64,000 bases of DNA, taken from contig JBBRZG010000003.1 in the NCBI GenBank assembly GCA_038236905.1, positions 1-64,000 on the forward strand. The letters are read 5' to 3'. Positions 26,593-37,100 of this stretch are shown piece after piece. Made by a program: the position numbers and the translations under genes. The notes under the pieces are model-generated. The model was not told where the DNA came from, did no database searches, and worked only from the letters and a program-made list of their open reading frames with translations. Each line of letters opens with the position of its first letter. Positions within the stretch are counted from its first letter, which is position 1. Source of the stretch: UKL13-2 sp038236905 (GTDB lineage: Bacteria > Pseudomonadota > Gammaproteobacteria > Burkholderiales > Usitatibacteraceae).

Positions 26593-27614
26593 ACAAAAAA
26601 TCGAGCAATGTCCTGCTGGAAGTGATCGATGTCGCCAAAGAATTCGACGTCTCAAAACCGTGGCTGAACCGGGTTATCGAGCGTCAAGACCGGCAAATTT
26701 TAAAAGCGGTGGATGGCGTCAGCTTCACCATCAATCGCGGCGAAACATTGTCGCTCGTCGGCGAATCTGGCTGCGGAAAATCAACTGTTGCGCGGCTCGT
26801 ATGCGGGCTATACACGCCGTCGCGCGGCTCGATTATTTTTGATGGCGTCAACATGGCCGATGCGGGCGCGGACGAAGTTCAGCAGCTGCGCAAACGCTTT
26901 CAAATGATTTTTCAGGACCCCTATGCGAGCCTGAACCCACGTTGGCGGGTGGGCAAAATTATTGCCGAGCCGCTGCGCGTTCACAAAATCGCCACCAGCA
27001 ACGCTGATATCAAACAACGCGTAGATAAACTGCTCACCCAAGTGGGCCTGTCGCCGCTCGACGCTGAAAAATTTCCCCACGAATTCTCGGGCGGGCAACG
27101 TCAACGAATTTCCATCGCACGCGCGCTGTCCTCGAACCCGGAGTTTTTGGTGTGTGATGAACCGACCTCGGCGCTGGACGTCTCGGTTCAGGCGCAGATT
27201 TTGAATCTGATGAAAGATTTACAGCGCGAATTCGGCCTCACCTACCTTTTCATCTCGCACAATCTGGCCGTGGTATCGCATATCTCCACGCGCGTGGGCG
27301 TGATGTATCTCGGTCGCCTAGTGGAAGTCGCCGACACCAAACGCATTTTCGCCAACCCGCAGCACCCCTACACGCAGATGCTGCAATCGGCGATCCCCGA
27401 TTTAAAAATGACCGGCAAGCAGCGCACTCCCGTCGCCGGTGAAGTTCCCAATCCACTCAACCCACCCAGCGGCTGCGCGTTCAATCCCCGTTGCCCACAT
27501 GCGAATGAGCGCTGCAAAACTGAGCGTCCGGCGCTGATTGATTATGCAGATGGTGGTCAAGTGGCGTGCCATGCGGTGGAAGAGAAGCGGATTAATTTTT
27601 TGGTAGCGGCTTAG
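26589..27614 (+). CDS. peptide ABC transporter ATP-binding protein, DppF type
   Basis: Second ATPase, 341 residues. Walker A is GESGCGKST at 58-66, the Q-loop is MIFQDPYASLNPRW, the signature is FSGGQRQRISIARAL and Walker B is FLVCDEPTSALD. The C-terminal GCAFNPRCPHANERC extension is present. The ATG overlaps the DppD stop, so translation is coupled, and the long in-frame upstream extension is not used. The cluster thus encodes a full importer: two binding proteins, two permeases and two ATPases. Confidence 0.95.
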   Translation: MNKKSSNVLLEVIDVAKEFDVSKPWLNRVIERQDRQILKAVDGVSFTINRGETLSLVGESGCGKSTVARLVCGLYTPSRGSIIFDGVNMADAGADEVQQLRKRFQMIFQDPYASLNPRWRVGKIIAEPLRVHKIATSNADIKQRVDKLLTQVGLSPLDAEKFPHEFSGGQRQRISIARALSSNPEFLVCDEPTSALDVSVQAQILNLMKDLQREFGLTYLFISHNLAVVSHISTRVGVMYLGRLVEVADTKRIFANPQHPYTQMLQSAIPDLKMTGKQRTPVAGEVPNPLNPPSGCAFNPRCPHANERCKTERPALIDYADGGQVACHAVEEKRINFLVAA

Positions 27615-27650
27615 CGCGCATCGAACGGCAAATTTCAGAATGACCTTATT

Positions 27651-28256
27651 TTGAAATCAAATCGCCGCAAATTTCTTATCGGTCTATTGCTCCTGATGCC
27701 TGCCGCGAGCAATGCAAGCACACATGGCGAAGTGAGCCTGATAACTTCTTTCGCTGTCACCGCAGGCATTGTTGGATTAAAAACGGGCATTGTTGTCGGT
27801 GTCTGGGAAATTTCCGCAAAACGTTTATATCTGGTTAGTTACTTGGTCTGCATTAGTGGAAATGGTGCGCTTGCGTATCTGGCCGCAGATTACGAGGCGT
27901 TCAAACAATTGAGTTTAGAAATTTTGTACTACTCTGCCCTCGGTCTCCTCGCCAGTTTCTTATCTCCGTTAGCGTTCCACATTTTCTTAAACAAATACGT
28001 GATTGGGTACCGTCGAGGTAGCGCGGATAAATGTAACGCGTCTGGACGACCTTCGGTGAATGACGCGCTGAGGCTGTTTGCGTCTGCAACCACTAGAATG
28101 GCGAGGGCTGTTTTGCAATACGGTGCTCGTAGATCGCTATTCGAAGCAACCTTTAGCAATCTCGGTGAACTACGCGAGCCATCTTTGCTAAGACTGGAGA
28201 ATGGGTTAAATAGAAATAACCGTTGCCATGACAACGCGCTCTGCCAAGACGCTTAA
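27651..28256 (+). CDS. hypothetical membrane protein
   Basis: Not recognised. The frame starts with TTG and gives 201 residues. Residues 1-22 look like a signal peptide (KSNRRKFLIGLLLLMPAASNA) and three or four hydrophobic stretches follow up to about 120. The C-terminal 80 residues are basic, low in hydrophobicity and look less protein-like, so the frame may be broken or run past a lost stop. It is the last plus-strand frame after the transporter operon, 36 bases downstream. Confidence 0.4.
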   Translation: MKSNRRKFLIGLLLLMPAASNASTHGEVSLITSFAVTAGIVGLKTGIVVGVWEISAKRLYLVSYLVCISGNGALAYLAADYEAFKQLSLEILYYSALGLLASFLSPLAFHIFLNKYVIGYRRGSADKCNASGRPSVNDALRLFASATTRMARAVLQYGARRSLFEATFSNLGELREPSLLRLENGLNRNNRCHDNALCQDA

Positions 28257-28276
28257 ACATAAAAAGTTTTGCGTTT

Positions 28277-28471
28277 GTGCTAAACCTGTCAGAACGATTT
28301 CCAAACGGCAATATCTTCAATGTTCTCTGGACCGTTCATGACCCCACAGTTTTAACAAAGCGGGTGGGCGATGGGCTAAAAATGTGTGTTCCTGTTGAAC
28401 ATGAAGGGGACAGGGAAAAGTTAGAGATCAAGCTCACGGCGAACTACAGTGCAGCTTGGCTTACGTATTAG
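28277..28471 (+). CDS. small hypothetical protein
   Basis: Not recognised. A 64-residue frame with a GTG start, no clear ribosome site and no family match that I can see. Its content (LNLSERFPNGNIFNVLWTVHD at the start) is compatible with coding but proves little. The stretch from here to 28651 holds nothing else recognisable. Confidence 0.2.
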   Translation: MLNLSERFPNGNIFNVLWTVHDPTVLTKRVGDGLKMCVPVEHEGDREKLEIKLTANYSAAWLTY

Positions 28472-28651
28472 TGACCAGCATTCGTGGTTGGTCAAACCAG
28501 CTCTGCGCAAATTTTGAGATCGCGGGCCTTGGGTTGGCGAAATTTGAACCTCCTGTATCGACGGGCATTGCCAACCATAATCGATCTGTAAGGCTCGCCT
28601 ATCCTAGCGTTTTGCATCCTGCGATTAAATAATTCGTTTGTTCATCAGCAT

Positions 28652-28681
28652 AAAAAAACCCACCGCAAGCGGTGGGTTTTT
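28652..28681. terminator. bidirectional intrinsic terminator
   Basis: A AAAACCCACCGC/GCGGTGGGTTTT stem with an AAG-type loop has T-runs on both strands. It lies just beyond the 3' end of the S46 peptidase gene and can stop transcripts from both sides. Confidence 0.92.
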
Positions 28682-28696
28682 ATAGCTGGAAATAGC

Positions 28697-30772
28697 TTAT
28701 TTACCTTTAATTTCTGCCAACAATTCCGTCGCGCCATAAATATTTTTGAGCGCTTCCTGAATGCCGCCGCTGGTGACGCCGATAGTACGGTTCATGACCG
28801 GGTCAAACCAGAACGACCCGCCGTGCGAATGCACATTGCCATCAAATGCAAGGCCGACGATCTCGCCGTTGCGGTTAATCATTGGGCTGCCAGAGTTGCC
28901 GCCAATGATGTCGTTACTGGAGACGAAATTATAATTTTGCGCCAGATTAATTTTATCTTTCGAGGCAAGCCAAGACGCCGGCAGTGCATAGGGCTCCGCA
29001 CCGGTATTGCGGTTAAAGGCTCCCGCAAAATCGGTAAACGGTGTCACTGGCTTACCGCGTTCTTTCCAGCCTTGCACCGCGCCAAAACTCAAACGCAGCG
29101 TGCCTGTTGCGTCGGGATAGACTTTGGAACCAAGCTGGGCAAAACGCGCTCTGGCGATCAGCTCCGCGCTTTTTTGCTCAACCGCACTGACCTCATTTTC
29201 ATAGCGCTTGCGAAGGGCACGGGCGTGGACATCGATATCACGAGCCAGCTTGATAAACGCATCGTCGGATTTATCGACGGCGGCGCGCTCCCCTTGCCAC
29301 AGCCCTTTACGCAGCGCGGGATCGCCCAGCTTGGTGTTATCCACCAAACGCTTCGCCACCTGGGCGGGAGACTCCTTGCCTAATATTTGCACCACAAACG
29401 GGTCATCGGTGCCCAGCGTTTCGCGTAATTTGGTCAGCGAAAATTCAAGCTTTAATTTTTCAAACTCAGGGTAAATCGGCGCAGGCGAAAACATCTGGCG
29501 CTCCGCTGCCGGGAGTCGTGCTGAAGAAAACTCCGGCAGACGATCACCATTCGGTTTTATCCGCTCTTCTGCACCGCGCACCAGCGAGCGTGCAAGCGAA
29601 AAATAGCGTGAGTTAAATGCGCGTCCGCCTTCAACCATATCGTATTCGCTGGCCATGTCGCGATAAACCGCCTGCGCTTTTTCAATCGCGCCCCATGCGT
29701 TGCCCACTTCCGCTTTCAGCTTGGGATTTGCGTTCACAAATTTTTTCAGTGACGCTTCTTCCGACCGTTTGCGCGCCATCAAATCGGGCGACTGTAATGC
29801 GGCTAATTCGCCTGACGAGACCTTCAGCCCGTTCTCGAGAAAATACAAATCGTTATAAGCCACCCGTGCCTGCTCGGGTCCCAGCTTTCGATATTCAGTC
29901 AGCACACCCCTCAATTCGTAACCGCGCCGCATATTGTTGATCAAACGTACGTCACGCAATGTTTCGAGCTGCGAAACAGTCAGTAGCCGATTAGTACGGC
30001 CGGGATTGCCGGCGGTAAACACCAATTCATCTGTTTTCGGGCCGCTGGCGCTGAACGGGAAATAATCTTTTACTACCGCGGGCTTACCGTTTTCGTAGGC
30101 GCGCAGCATAGAAGCATCAAGTCCGAAACGGGGAAAATTAAAGTTGTCGGGATCGCCACCAAAGTTTGGTGCCGCATCTTCCGGTGCCCAAACCAATCGC
30201 ACATCGGAAAAACGATGGTAACGATACAAATGATATTGCCCGCCCTGATACAGCGTCACGACGCTGCAGCGCACGGTGTCTTTTTTATCGCCGACACAAT
30301 CGGCCGCCAGTTTGGCACTCATGGCGTTCTGCGCATTTTTATAAGCTTCGCCGGTAAGCCCTTTGGTCGCCGCATTCATTTCTTGGGTCTTGTCAGTGAT
30401 CTGTTCAAGGCGGCTCACTTCTGTTGCGGGGCATTGAAGTTCGTCTTCATGTTTTCTAGCGAGAAAGCCGTCTTGCAAATAGTTTTTCTTCGCGCTCGAA
30501 ATCTGTTGCAAACATCCCGCCACGCAATGATGGTTGGTCAGCACCAAACCTTCAGGCGAAATCATTGACGCTGAACAGCCGCCTAAATTCACAGCGGCGC
30601 GCATGGCGTGATCCACCCACGCTTTATCAGGCGCGAACGAATATTTGGACTTCAGTGCGTCGCGCGGCAAATTATCAAAGGTCCACATGCCTTCGTCAGC
30701 AATGGCCGGGGAAGTAAGCAACACGGGGAAAAGCGATGTTAAAGAAATCAAAAGAGCGGCGCGCAAATTCAT
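28697..30772 (-). CDS. S46 family dipeptidyl-peptidase (DPP7/DPP11 type)
   Basis: Exported serine peptidase that removes dipeptides from peptide N-termini. The 691 residues begin with a signal peptide (1-25, cleaved near AIA-DEGMW). EGMWTFDNLP is the family N-terminus. The catalytic triad is seen as His in TNHHC (81-82), Asp in FPRFGLDASMLR and Ser in GGNSGSPMIN near the C-terminus. Length is normal. The residue deciding acidic versus hydrophobic P1 preference was not assigned. Products could feed the peptide importer upstream. Confidence 0.93.
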   Translation of the reverse strand: MNLRAALLISLTSLFPVLLTSPAIADEGMWTFDNLPRDALKSKYSFAPDKAWVDHAMRAAVNLGGCSASMISPEGLVLTNHHCVAGCLQQISSAKKNYLQDGFLARKHEDELQCPATEVSRLEQITDKTQEMNAATKGLTGEAYKNAQNAMSAKLAADCVGDKKDTVRCSVVTLYQGGQYHLYRYHRFSDVRLVWAPEDAAPNFGGDPDNFNFPRFGLDASMLRAYENGKPAVVKDYFPFSASGPKTDELVFTAGNPGRTNRLLTVSQLETLRDVRLINNMRRGYELRGVLTEYRKLGPEQARVAYNDLYFLENGLKVSSGELAALQSPDLMARKRSEEASLKKFVNANPKLKAEVGNAWGAIEKAQAVYRDMASEYDMVEGGRAFNSRYFSLARSLVRGAEERIKPNGDRLPEFSSARLPAAERQMFSPAPIYPEFEKLKLEFSLTKLRETLGTDDPFVVQILGKESPAQVAKRLVDNTKLGDPALRKGLWQGERAAVDKSDDAFIKLARDIDVHARALRKRYENEVSAVEQKSAELIARARFAQLGSKVYPDATGTLRLSFGAVQGWKERGKPVTPFTDFAGAFNRNTGAEPYALPASWLASKDKINLAQNYNFVSSNDIIGGNSGSPMINRNGEIVGLAFDGNVHSHGGSFWFDPVMNRTIGVTSGGIQEALKNIYGATELLAEIKGK

Positions 30773-31080
30773 GAATTAAAAACCTTTCAAGCGGGGAGAG
30801 CTAGGAATGAGTGCAGAAGCATCGCTTCCGGTCAACGCAATTTTAGTCGCAAAAAAGGCTTGGGATTTAAAGATCACCTTAAAACGCAAGATGGCAATAA
30901 CGACACCGACAGGCGAACCAGCGAGGCAGGTAATATTCACTTACACATTGGATGATTCGCGCGGTCGCAAGTTGAACGGTGCTGATAGGTGGCAAGCTGG
31001 AGGTCGCAAGCGCGCCTCTAGCTGCAATTACGCCGCAATCAAATCGGCATTCAGTAGGCCCAGCAGGTCGCTGGTAGGCT
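30773..31080. other. 308-base gap
   Basis: Upstream of the S46 gene and downstream of the HD-domain gene, both on the minus strand. Short frames exist on both strands but none shows a family motif or good ribosome site. It probably carries the promoter of the S46 gene. No clear hairpin was seen. Confidence 0.4.
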
Positions 31081-32001
31081 TTAAACAGGCACCAGGCTCG
31101 GAATTGTCCGGCGCAGCTGCAGTTTTCCGCTACTGACTTCTCGGGCGAAATGCACGTTGCGGGTAGCCGCGTGAATGTATAAATTGTAGCCACCGAAATG
31201 GGTGGCGGCATAGTTGTATACACCACCCAAATCATCTTCCAAACGATTCACGGCCGCTTCAAAAAAGGCTGGCGTTTGCTGCACCAGATCTTCGCCCGAC
31301 TTATAAACCACCTCATCACCTGCCGCGGTATGTTTAACATCAATGCCCGCATCCACAAACTCCGGATAGAGGCGATCGCGACATTTTTCGAGGTAGCATC
31401 GGTCGGCCATCTGCGCCATGATTTCGGCGGAGCCCAGTAAGTTACCCAGCAGGCGCAATAAAGGATTGTTGATCGCGATGTCAGCAACATCTTTCTCATC
31501 GCCGGTGAAATGAAGAAGTTCGGCACCGGACTCCTGAAATTCGGCGAGGCCAATGCTTGGCAAATATTCGCGTAAAAATTGCGCGCCGCGCGACACATGC
31601 GACGCCGTATAAAACGCACCGCTCGGCACCGTTGCGTCGTTGGCTTTTTTGACGTAACCGACATCATGGAACAGTGCCAGCAACACGCCCAGCTGAAACA
31701 AGCGTGCGGCCAGCGGCGGGGAATCGCGCCGTGATCGCTCATAGCCGTCCATCAGACGCGCTATCGCCAGCGTCACCTCCATAACATTTTGCACGTCGTG
31801 GAACCCGGTATCACTCGCCTGATAGCCCGGGTAATCTCCTCGATAAAGCGCTGCGAAATCTGCAAAAGCCTGTTCCATGAAAGCATGAGCCACACCCGGA
31901 TAAAGTAAACGAAACAAGCGATTGATCTCGCGTTCAACGCTTTCCTGGTCCGTGGTTTGAATACGGTTGGTGACATCAAAATCGTTACGGCGGACTTGCA
32001 T
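31081..32001 (-). CDS. HD-domain phosphohydrolase-like protein
   Basis: A 306-residue protein with the HD motif LFHDVGYVKKAND and an earlier FHDVQNVME that fits the first His of the HD superfamily. A later HFTGDEKD may add metal ligands. No partner output domain (GGDEF, EAL, RelA) is present. The ATG at 32001 has GGAGCAGGA upstream; a GTG 52 codons earlier is in frame but lacks a ribosome site. Nucleotide or phosphodiester substrate unknown. Confidence 0.8.
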   Translation of the reverse strand: MQVRRNDFDVTNRIQTTDQESVEREINRLFRLLYPGVAHAFMEQAFADFAALYRGDYPGYQASDTGFHDVQNVMEVTLAIARLMDGYERSRRDSPPLAARLFQLGVLLALFHDVGYVKKANDATVPSGAFYTASHVSRGAQFLREYLPSIGLAEFQESGAELLHFTGDEKDVADIAINNPLLRLLGNLLGSAEIMAQMADRCYLEKCRDRLYPEFVDAGIDVKHTAAGDEVVYKSGEDLVQQTPAFFEAAVNRLEDDLGGVYNYAATHFGGYNLYIHAATRNVHFAREVSSGKLQLRRTIPSLVPV

Positions 32002-32247
32002 TCCTGCTCCATTTGAAATTTTTAACGCTATTTTTTCTACTTCCCCTGCCGATAACGTACAGCGGGAGTTGTTTATGAATAAGCTGTCGTTTTGTGACAC
32101 TTTTAGGCGCTTTATGCCGCCTTGGGCTCGATAAATCTCCAAATTCTCTGCCGACACTGCGCAGCCAAAACACCTTTTAAACCTTCCTGACCCCTTTATG
32201 AGCGCCCCCGAACGAGGTATATTTGCGGCAAAGGAAATTCATATTTC

Positions 32248-32472
32248 ATGTCCAATTTTGAATCTGACGGGTTTGGCAATAGTGCAGCTATAGAAGCGCG
32301 CATCATTGAACTAAAAGAAGAACACCGCGACCTCGATTTGGCCCTCAACGCTCTCGCTGCTGCCCCCCTGCACGATCAATTGCAGCTTCGCCGCATGAAA
32401 AAACGCAAACTATTGCTCAAAGACCAAGTCTCCTTCCTAGAAGCACAATTGACGCCAGATATTCAAGCTTGA
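32248..32472 (+). CDS. DUF465 (YdcH-like) protein
   Basis: A 74-residue coiled-coil protein. The segment IIELKEEHRDLDLALNALA followed by LQLRRMKKRKLLLKDQVSFLEAQL is the DUF465 signature. Strongly charged and probably helical throughout. AAGGAAA lies upstream of the ATG. Function unknown. Single gene between divergent and later plus-strand units. Confidence 0.9.
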   Translation: MSNFESDGFGNSAAIEARIIELKEEHRDLDLALNALAAAPLHDQLQLRRMKKRKLLLKDQVSFLEAQLTPDIQA

Positions 32473-32761
32473 GCACAAGCTGAGCCACCTGTCGGGTGTG
32501 CATCAGGAATATTGGTGACTTATCTGTGCTGTGCTCTATTTTAAAAACGCGTCACATTCAAAAAGGGAGATAATTCAACGTATTAGCAACGTAAAATGCG
32601 TTTTTGATTGGTAATTTTATGTTGAATCAGCACAAATAGTGCTGCCTCCACCTACCACCTTTTCTTTGGGATGCTCATTGCCGGCATCCCGTTCCGGGTC
32701 ATTCGCTACGGACCGATATCTAAATATGGTTGGTAGCGATGCCAAAAAAATTCTTTCGCTA

Positions 32762-33967
32762 ATGAAAAAACTTTTCCCTTTGTCTGGCTCACGTACTCCT
32801 GATGTCTCGTCTTCTGTCTTGCTGCTTTGGAAGGTAGTCGGCGGGGTCGCGCTGCTCGTTCTGGTCGCTTCAAGCGCGTTCTGGTTCGGCAAAAGCCAAT
32901 CTGCTGCGCCGCCAGGTTCGGCCGGTGCAGCCGGCACCGCGGCTAGGCCAGCGGGCAACGCAACGGTGGTCGAGGCCGTCACGGTCAAAACCTCAAAATT
33001 AGCACAGGGCATTACTGCCGTTGGCTCGCTTCGATCCGATGAATCGGTGATCATTCGGCCGGAAGTGGCGGGGCGCATTGCCGAGATATTGTTTCAAGAG
33101 GGTAAGCCGGTGCGCAAAGGTGCGCCGCTGGTTCGCTTCGATGCGTCGGTCCAGCAGGCTGAGTTACAACAGGCCGCAGCCAATTTAAACCTGAGCAAAA
33201 ATAAATTTGACCGCGCCGTGGATTTGCAGAAAAAGGGTTTCATCTCCAGCCAAGCCAAGGATGAGGCCGACAACAACTATAAAGTGGCACAAGCTTCTTA
33301 CGATCTTGCATCGGCCAAGCTGACCAAACTTGAAATCAAAGCGCCATTCTCCGGGACTGTCGGCCTCAGACAGGTGAGTATTGGCGACTACATTCGTGAC
33401 GGCCAAGATATTGCGAACCTGGAATCGCTTGATCCACTTAAAGTTGATTTTCGGGTACCAGAAATATTCTTAAAGCAGGTCGCATCGGGCCAGTCACTGC
33501 AAATCAATCTGGACGCATTTCCCAACCAGGCGTTTGAGGGCAAAGTGTTGGCCATCAATCCGTTGCTGGATGCCAACGGCCGCTCTATTGTGATCCGTGC
33601 CGTGGTTAAAAATGCCGACGCTCGACTGCGTCCAGGGATGTTCGCGCGCGTTCGCTTGCTCACGAGCGACGTGCAAGATGCAATGACCATTCCCGAGCAA
33701 GCGCTGCTGCCGCAGGGCGAAGAGTTTTACGTGTTTCGCGTTAGCGAAGGGCGCGCGACGCGCATCAAAGTTGAAATCGGTCAGCGTCGCGAGGGTGTTG
33801 TCGAGATACTGCGCGGCGTGGGAAAAGACGATGTGATTGTGACTGCGGGCCAGCTCAAAATCCGCGATGGCGCAGCCGTAAAACTCGCCGCCGTTTCTGC
33901 GCCGCCGGTGACGCCATCGCCAAGCTCGACGGCAACGACAGCGCCGCCTGCTCCACCGAAAAGTTAA
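32762..33967 (+). CDS. RND efflux periplasmic adaptor (membrane fusion protein)
   Basis: Links an RND pump to an outer-membrane channel. The chosen ATG gives 401 residues starting MKKLFPLSG; upstream starts in frame (32726 or a GTG at 32639) cannot be excluded. One hydrophobic segment (about 20-41) anchors the protein. The lipoyl-like part has SDESVIIRPEVAGRIAEILFQEGKPVRKGAPLVRFD and the matching IKAPFSGTVGLRQVSIGDYI half, with a hairpin of coiled coil between them. A Pro/Ser/Thr tail closes the protein. The pump gene follows 136 bases later. Confidence 0.9.
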   Translation: MKKLFPLSGSRTPDVSSSVLLLWKVVGGVALLVLVASSAFWFGKSQSAAPPGSAGAAGTAARPAGNATVVEAVTVKTSKLAQGITAVGSLRSDESVIIRPEVAGRIAEILFQEGKPVRKGAPLVRFDASVQQAELQQAAANLNLSKNKFDRAVDLQKKGFISSQAKDEADNNYKVAQASYDLASAKLTKLEIKAPFSGTVGLRQVSIGDYIRDGQDIANLESLDPLKVDFRVPEIFLKQVASGQSLQINLDAFPNQAFEGKVLAINPLLDANGRSIVIRAVVKNADARLRPGMFARVRLLTSDVQDAMTIPEQALLPQGEEFYVFRVSEGRATRIKVEIGQRREGVVEILRGVGKDDVIVTAGQLKIRDGAAVKLAAVSAPPVTPSPSSTATTAPPAPPKS

Positions 33968-34103
33968 TTGCAGCGCGTGCGAATTGCCACCACGCGCGGT
34001 GCTATGAAAAATCGCTGGAAACTGGCGTAGCGAATGATTAAGGCCCCGCTCGAAGCACCGAAGCGCGGTGGGCTTAGAAACTTATTGGCTTAAGGATTTA
34101 AAC

Positions 34104-37100
34104 ATGGTTCTGTCTGAAATTTGCATTAAGCGTCCTGTTTTTGCCACCGTGATATCGCTGGTGATTGTATTGATCGGCATTATTTCGTACTCGCGATTAT
34201 CAGTGCGGGAATTGCCCAAAATTGACGAGCCGATTGTAAACGTGACCACCGTGTATCGAGGCGCATCCGCAGATGTAATCGAGTCCCAGGTAACGAAGCC
34301 CCTCGAAGATTCGTTGTCCGGCATTGAGGGGGTTGATGTGATGACCTCCACTTCCAGAAGTGAGCAGAGCGACATCACCGTGCGCTTCAAACTTTCGCGC
34401 AATCCGGATTCTGCCGCCGCCGATGTTCGCGATAAAGTCTCACGCGTGCGGGGGCGTTTGCCGCAAGCCATTGACGAGCCGATCATCGCCAAAACCGAGG
34501 CCGATGCGTTCCCGATCATTTTTATTGCCTTCGCCAGCAAACGCCACACCCAAGTAGAACAATCGGATTACGCCAACCTCTACATCCGCCCGCGACTGGC
34601 GACATTGCCAGGCGCCGCTGACGTGCGTATCAATGGCGAACGTAAAACGTCGATGCGCATATGGCTGGATCGCGCCAAACTCGCGGCATACAAGCTCACG
34701 CCCGCCGATGTTGAGGACGCAGTGCGCCGCCAAAACGTCGAGATTCCGGCGGGTCGGATCGAAAGTTCGCAACGCGAATTCAATGTATTGTCGCAGACCA
34801 ATTTATTCACCCCTGAACAGTTTGGCGCGATGATTATTCGCGATGCATCGGGCTATCCGGTGCGGATTCGTGACGTCGCGCGGGTTGAGATTGCGCCCGC
34901 TTCCGAGCGCACGATCACGCGCTTTCGTGGCGATCCGGCGATATCGCTCGGCGTGATACGACAGTCAACGGCCAACACGCTCGATTTAGCGATTGCGGTT
35001 CGAAAAGAAATCGACGAAATCAACAAGACCTTACCGGAAGGCATGAAGCTGACGCTGTCTTACGATTCGGCTGTGTTTATCGAAGAATCGACCAAGAATG
35101 TTTTTCGCACGGTGGTTGAAGCGATTGCGCTGGTCGCCATCGTCATTTTCATTTTCCTGCGCAATGTTCGCGCCACGCTGATTCCACTGGTGACCATCCC
35201 GATTTCATTGATTGGCACATTTACGCTGCTGTATGCCGCAGGTTTCACCATCAATATTTTGACGCTGTTGGCGATGGTGTTGGCGATCGGGCTGGTGGTC
35301 GACGACGCAATCGTGGTGATGGAAAATATCTACCGCAATATGGAAAAGGGCATGAAGCCGTTTGAGGCCTCCCTGGTGGGATCGCGCGAGATTGGTTTTG
35401 CGATTATCGCCATGACTATTACGCTGGCGGCGGTCTATGCGCCGCTCGCGTTCGGGCAAACGCGCACTGATCGTTTGTTTATCGAATTCGCGCTTGCCCT
35501 GGCGGGCGCAGTGGTGGTGTCCGGCTTTATCGCGCTCACCTTATCGCCGATGATGTGTTCAAAACTATTGAAGCATGAGCCATCACACGGTCGCGTTTAC
35601 AACGCAATCGAAGGTTTTTTCATCTGGCAGACCGAAGCCTACCGCCGCTACCTTACCGCGTCGTTGAACAAGCGATGGATTGCGGCCGGCATCTGGCTGG
35701 CGTTTGTCGGCATTTCAATACCTTTATTTATGAACCTTAAATCAGAGCTGGCACCGATTGAAGACCGCGGCGTGATCTTCGGTGTCGTGTCCGCTCCAGA
35801 AGGTTCCACCATCGCCTACACGGCGGGTTATATGGCGCAGATGGAAAAAATTTACGCCAATGTGCCTGAAGCATCTCGCTTTTTTATCAATGCGGGAAAC
35901 CCGACACCCGATGCAGGCTTTTCGGTCATGATTACCAAGCCATGGGCGGAACGTAGCCGCAGTACGATTGACATCGCCAATGAAATTCGTCCACAGATGC
36001 GCGCGATCCCAGGCATCAATGCGTTCCCGCTCACACCGCCCGCGCTGGGAGGACGTGAGAAACCGCTGCAGTTTGTGTTAATGACGCAGGAAGAGTACCC
36101 CAGCCTTGCGCGAATGGTGGAACGCTTGACGGAGGAGGCCAGCAAATCGCCAACCATGATCAATATTGACAGCGACCTCCGCCTGAACCAGCCAGAGCTG
36201 CGGGTCGCCGTTAATCGCGAAAAACTGGGCGATCTAGGTGTACCGGTCGAGACCGTTGGCCGGACGTTGGAGACGATGCTCGGTGGGCGCGTGGTCACGC
36301 GCTTCAAACAGGCCGGTGAGCAATACGATGTAATCGTCCAAGTCGCGCCTGATGATCGAAATACGCCAAACGACATTTCAGATATTTTCGTGCGCTCCAA
36401 GTCCGGCGAAATGGTTCCGCTGTCGAATTTGACCAGCTTGCGCGAAGGCGTTGCGCCGAAAAATCTTAACCACTTTAACCGGCTTCGATCCGCCACCATC
36501 AACGCCGAAATCGCGCCGGGCGCCAGCCTCGGTGAAGCGCTGGCTGCGATGAACGCGGCCGCACAAAAAACCCTGCCTAAAGTACAAACCGATCTCGCCG
36601 GACAGTCTCGGGAATTCGCGGAGGGCGCATCCACTTTGCTTCTCACATTCTCACTTGCACTCGCCTTTATCTACCTCGTTCTGGCTGCGCAATTTGAAAG
36701 CTTTGTCGATCCATTCGTCATCATGCTGACGGTACCGCTATCGATCGCGGGCGCACTGATTGCGTTGTGGTTAACCGGCAATTCACTCAATGTATTTTCA
36801 AAAATCGGCCTCATTACACTGGTGGGCTTAATCACCAAACACGGCATTTTGATTGTTGAATTTGCGAATCAATTGCAGGAGCAGGGCCGCAGCACGCGTG
36901 ATGCCGTGGTGGAAGCGGCGGTGTTGCGGCTGCGCCCGATTTTAATGACGACCGGTGCGACCGTACTAGGCGCGGTTCCGCTAGCGATTGCCACCGGCGC
37001 GGGAGCCGAATCACGCCAACAAATAGGCTGGGTCATTGTCGGCGGAATGACATTGGGAACCCTGCTGACACTATTTGTGGTGCCGGCTTTTTACACGGTG

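Noticed and set aside
30807..31136. Plus-strand frame of 109 codons between the S46 and HD genes
   Set aside because: No family motif or good ribosome site, and its end overlaps the HD-domain gene on the other strand.
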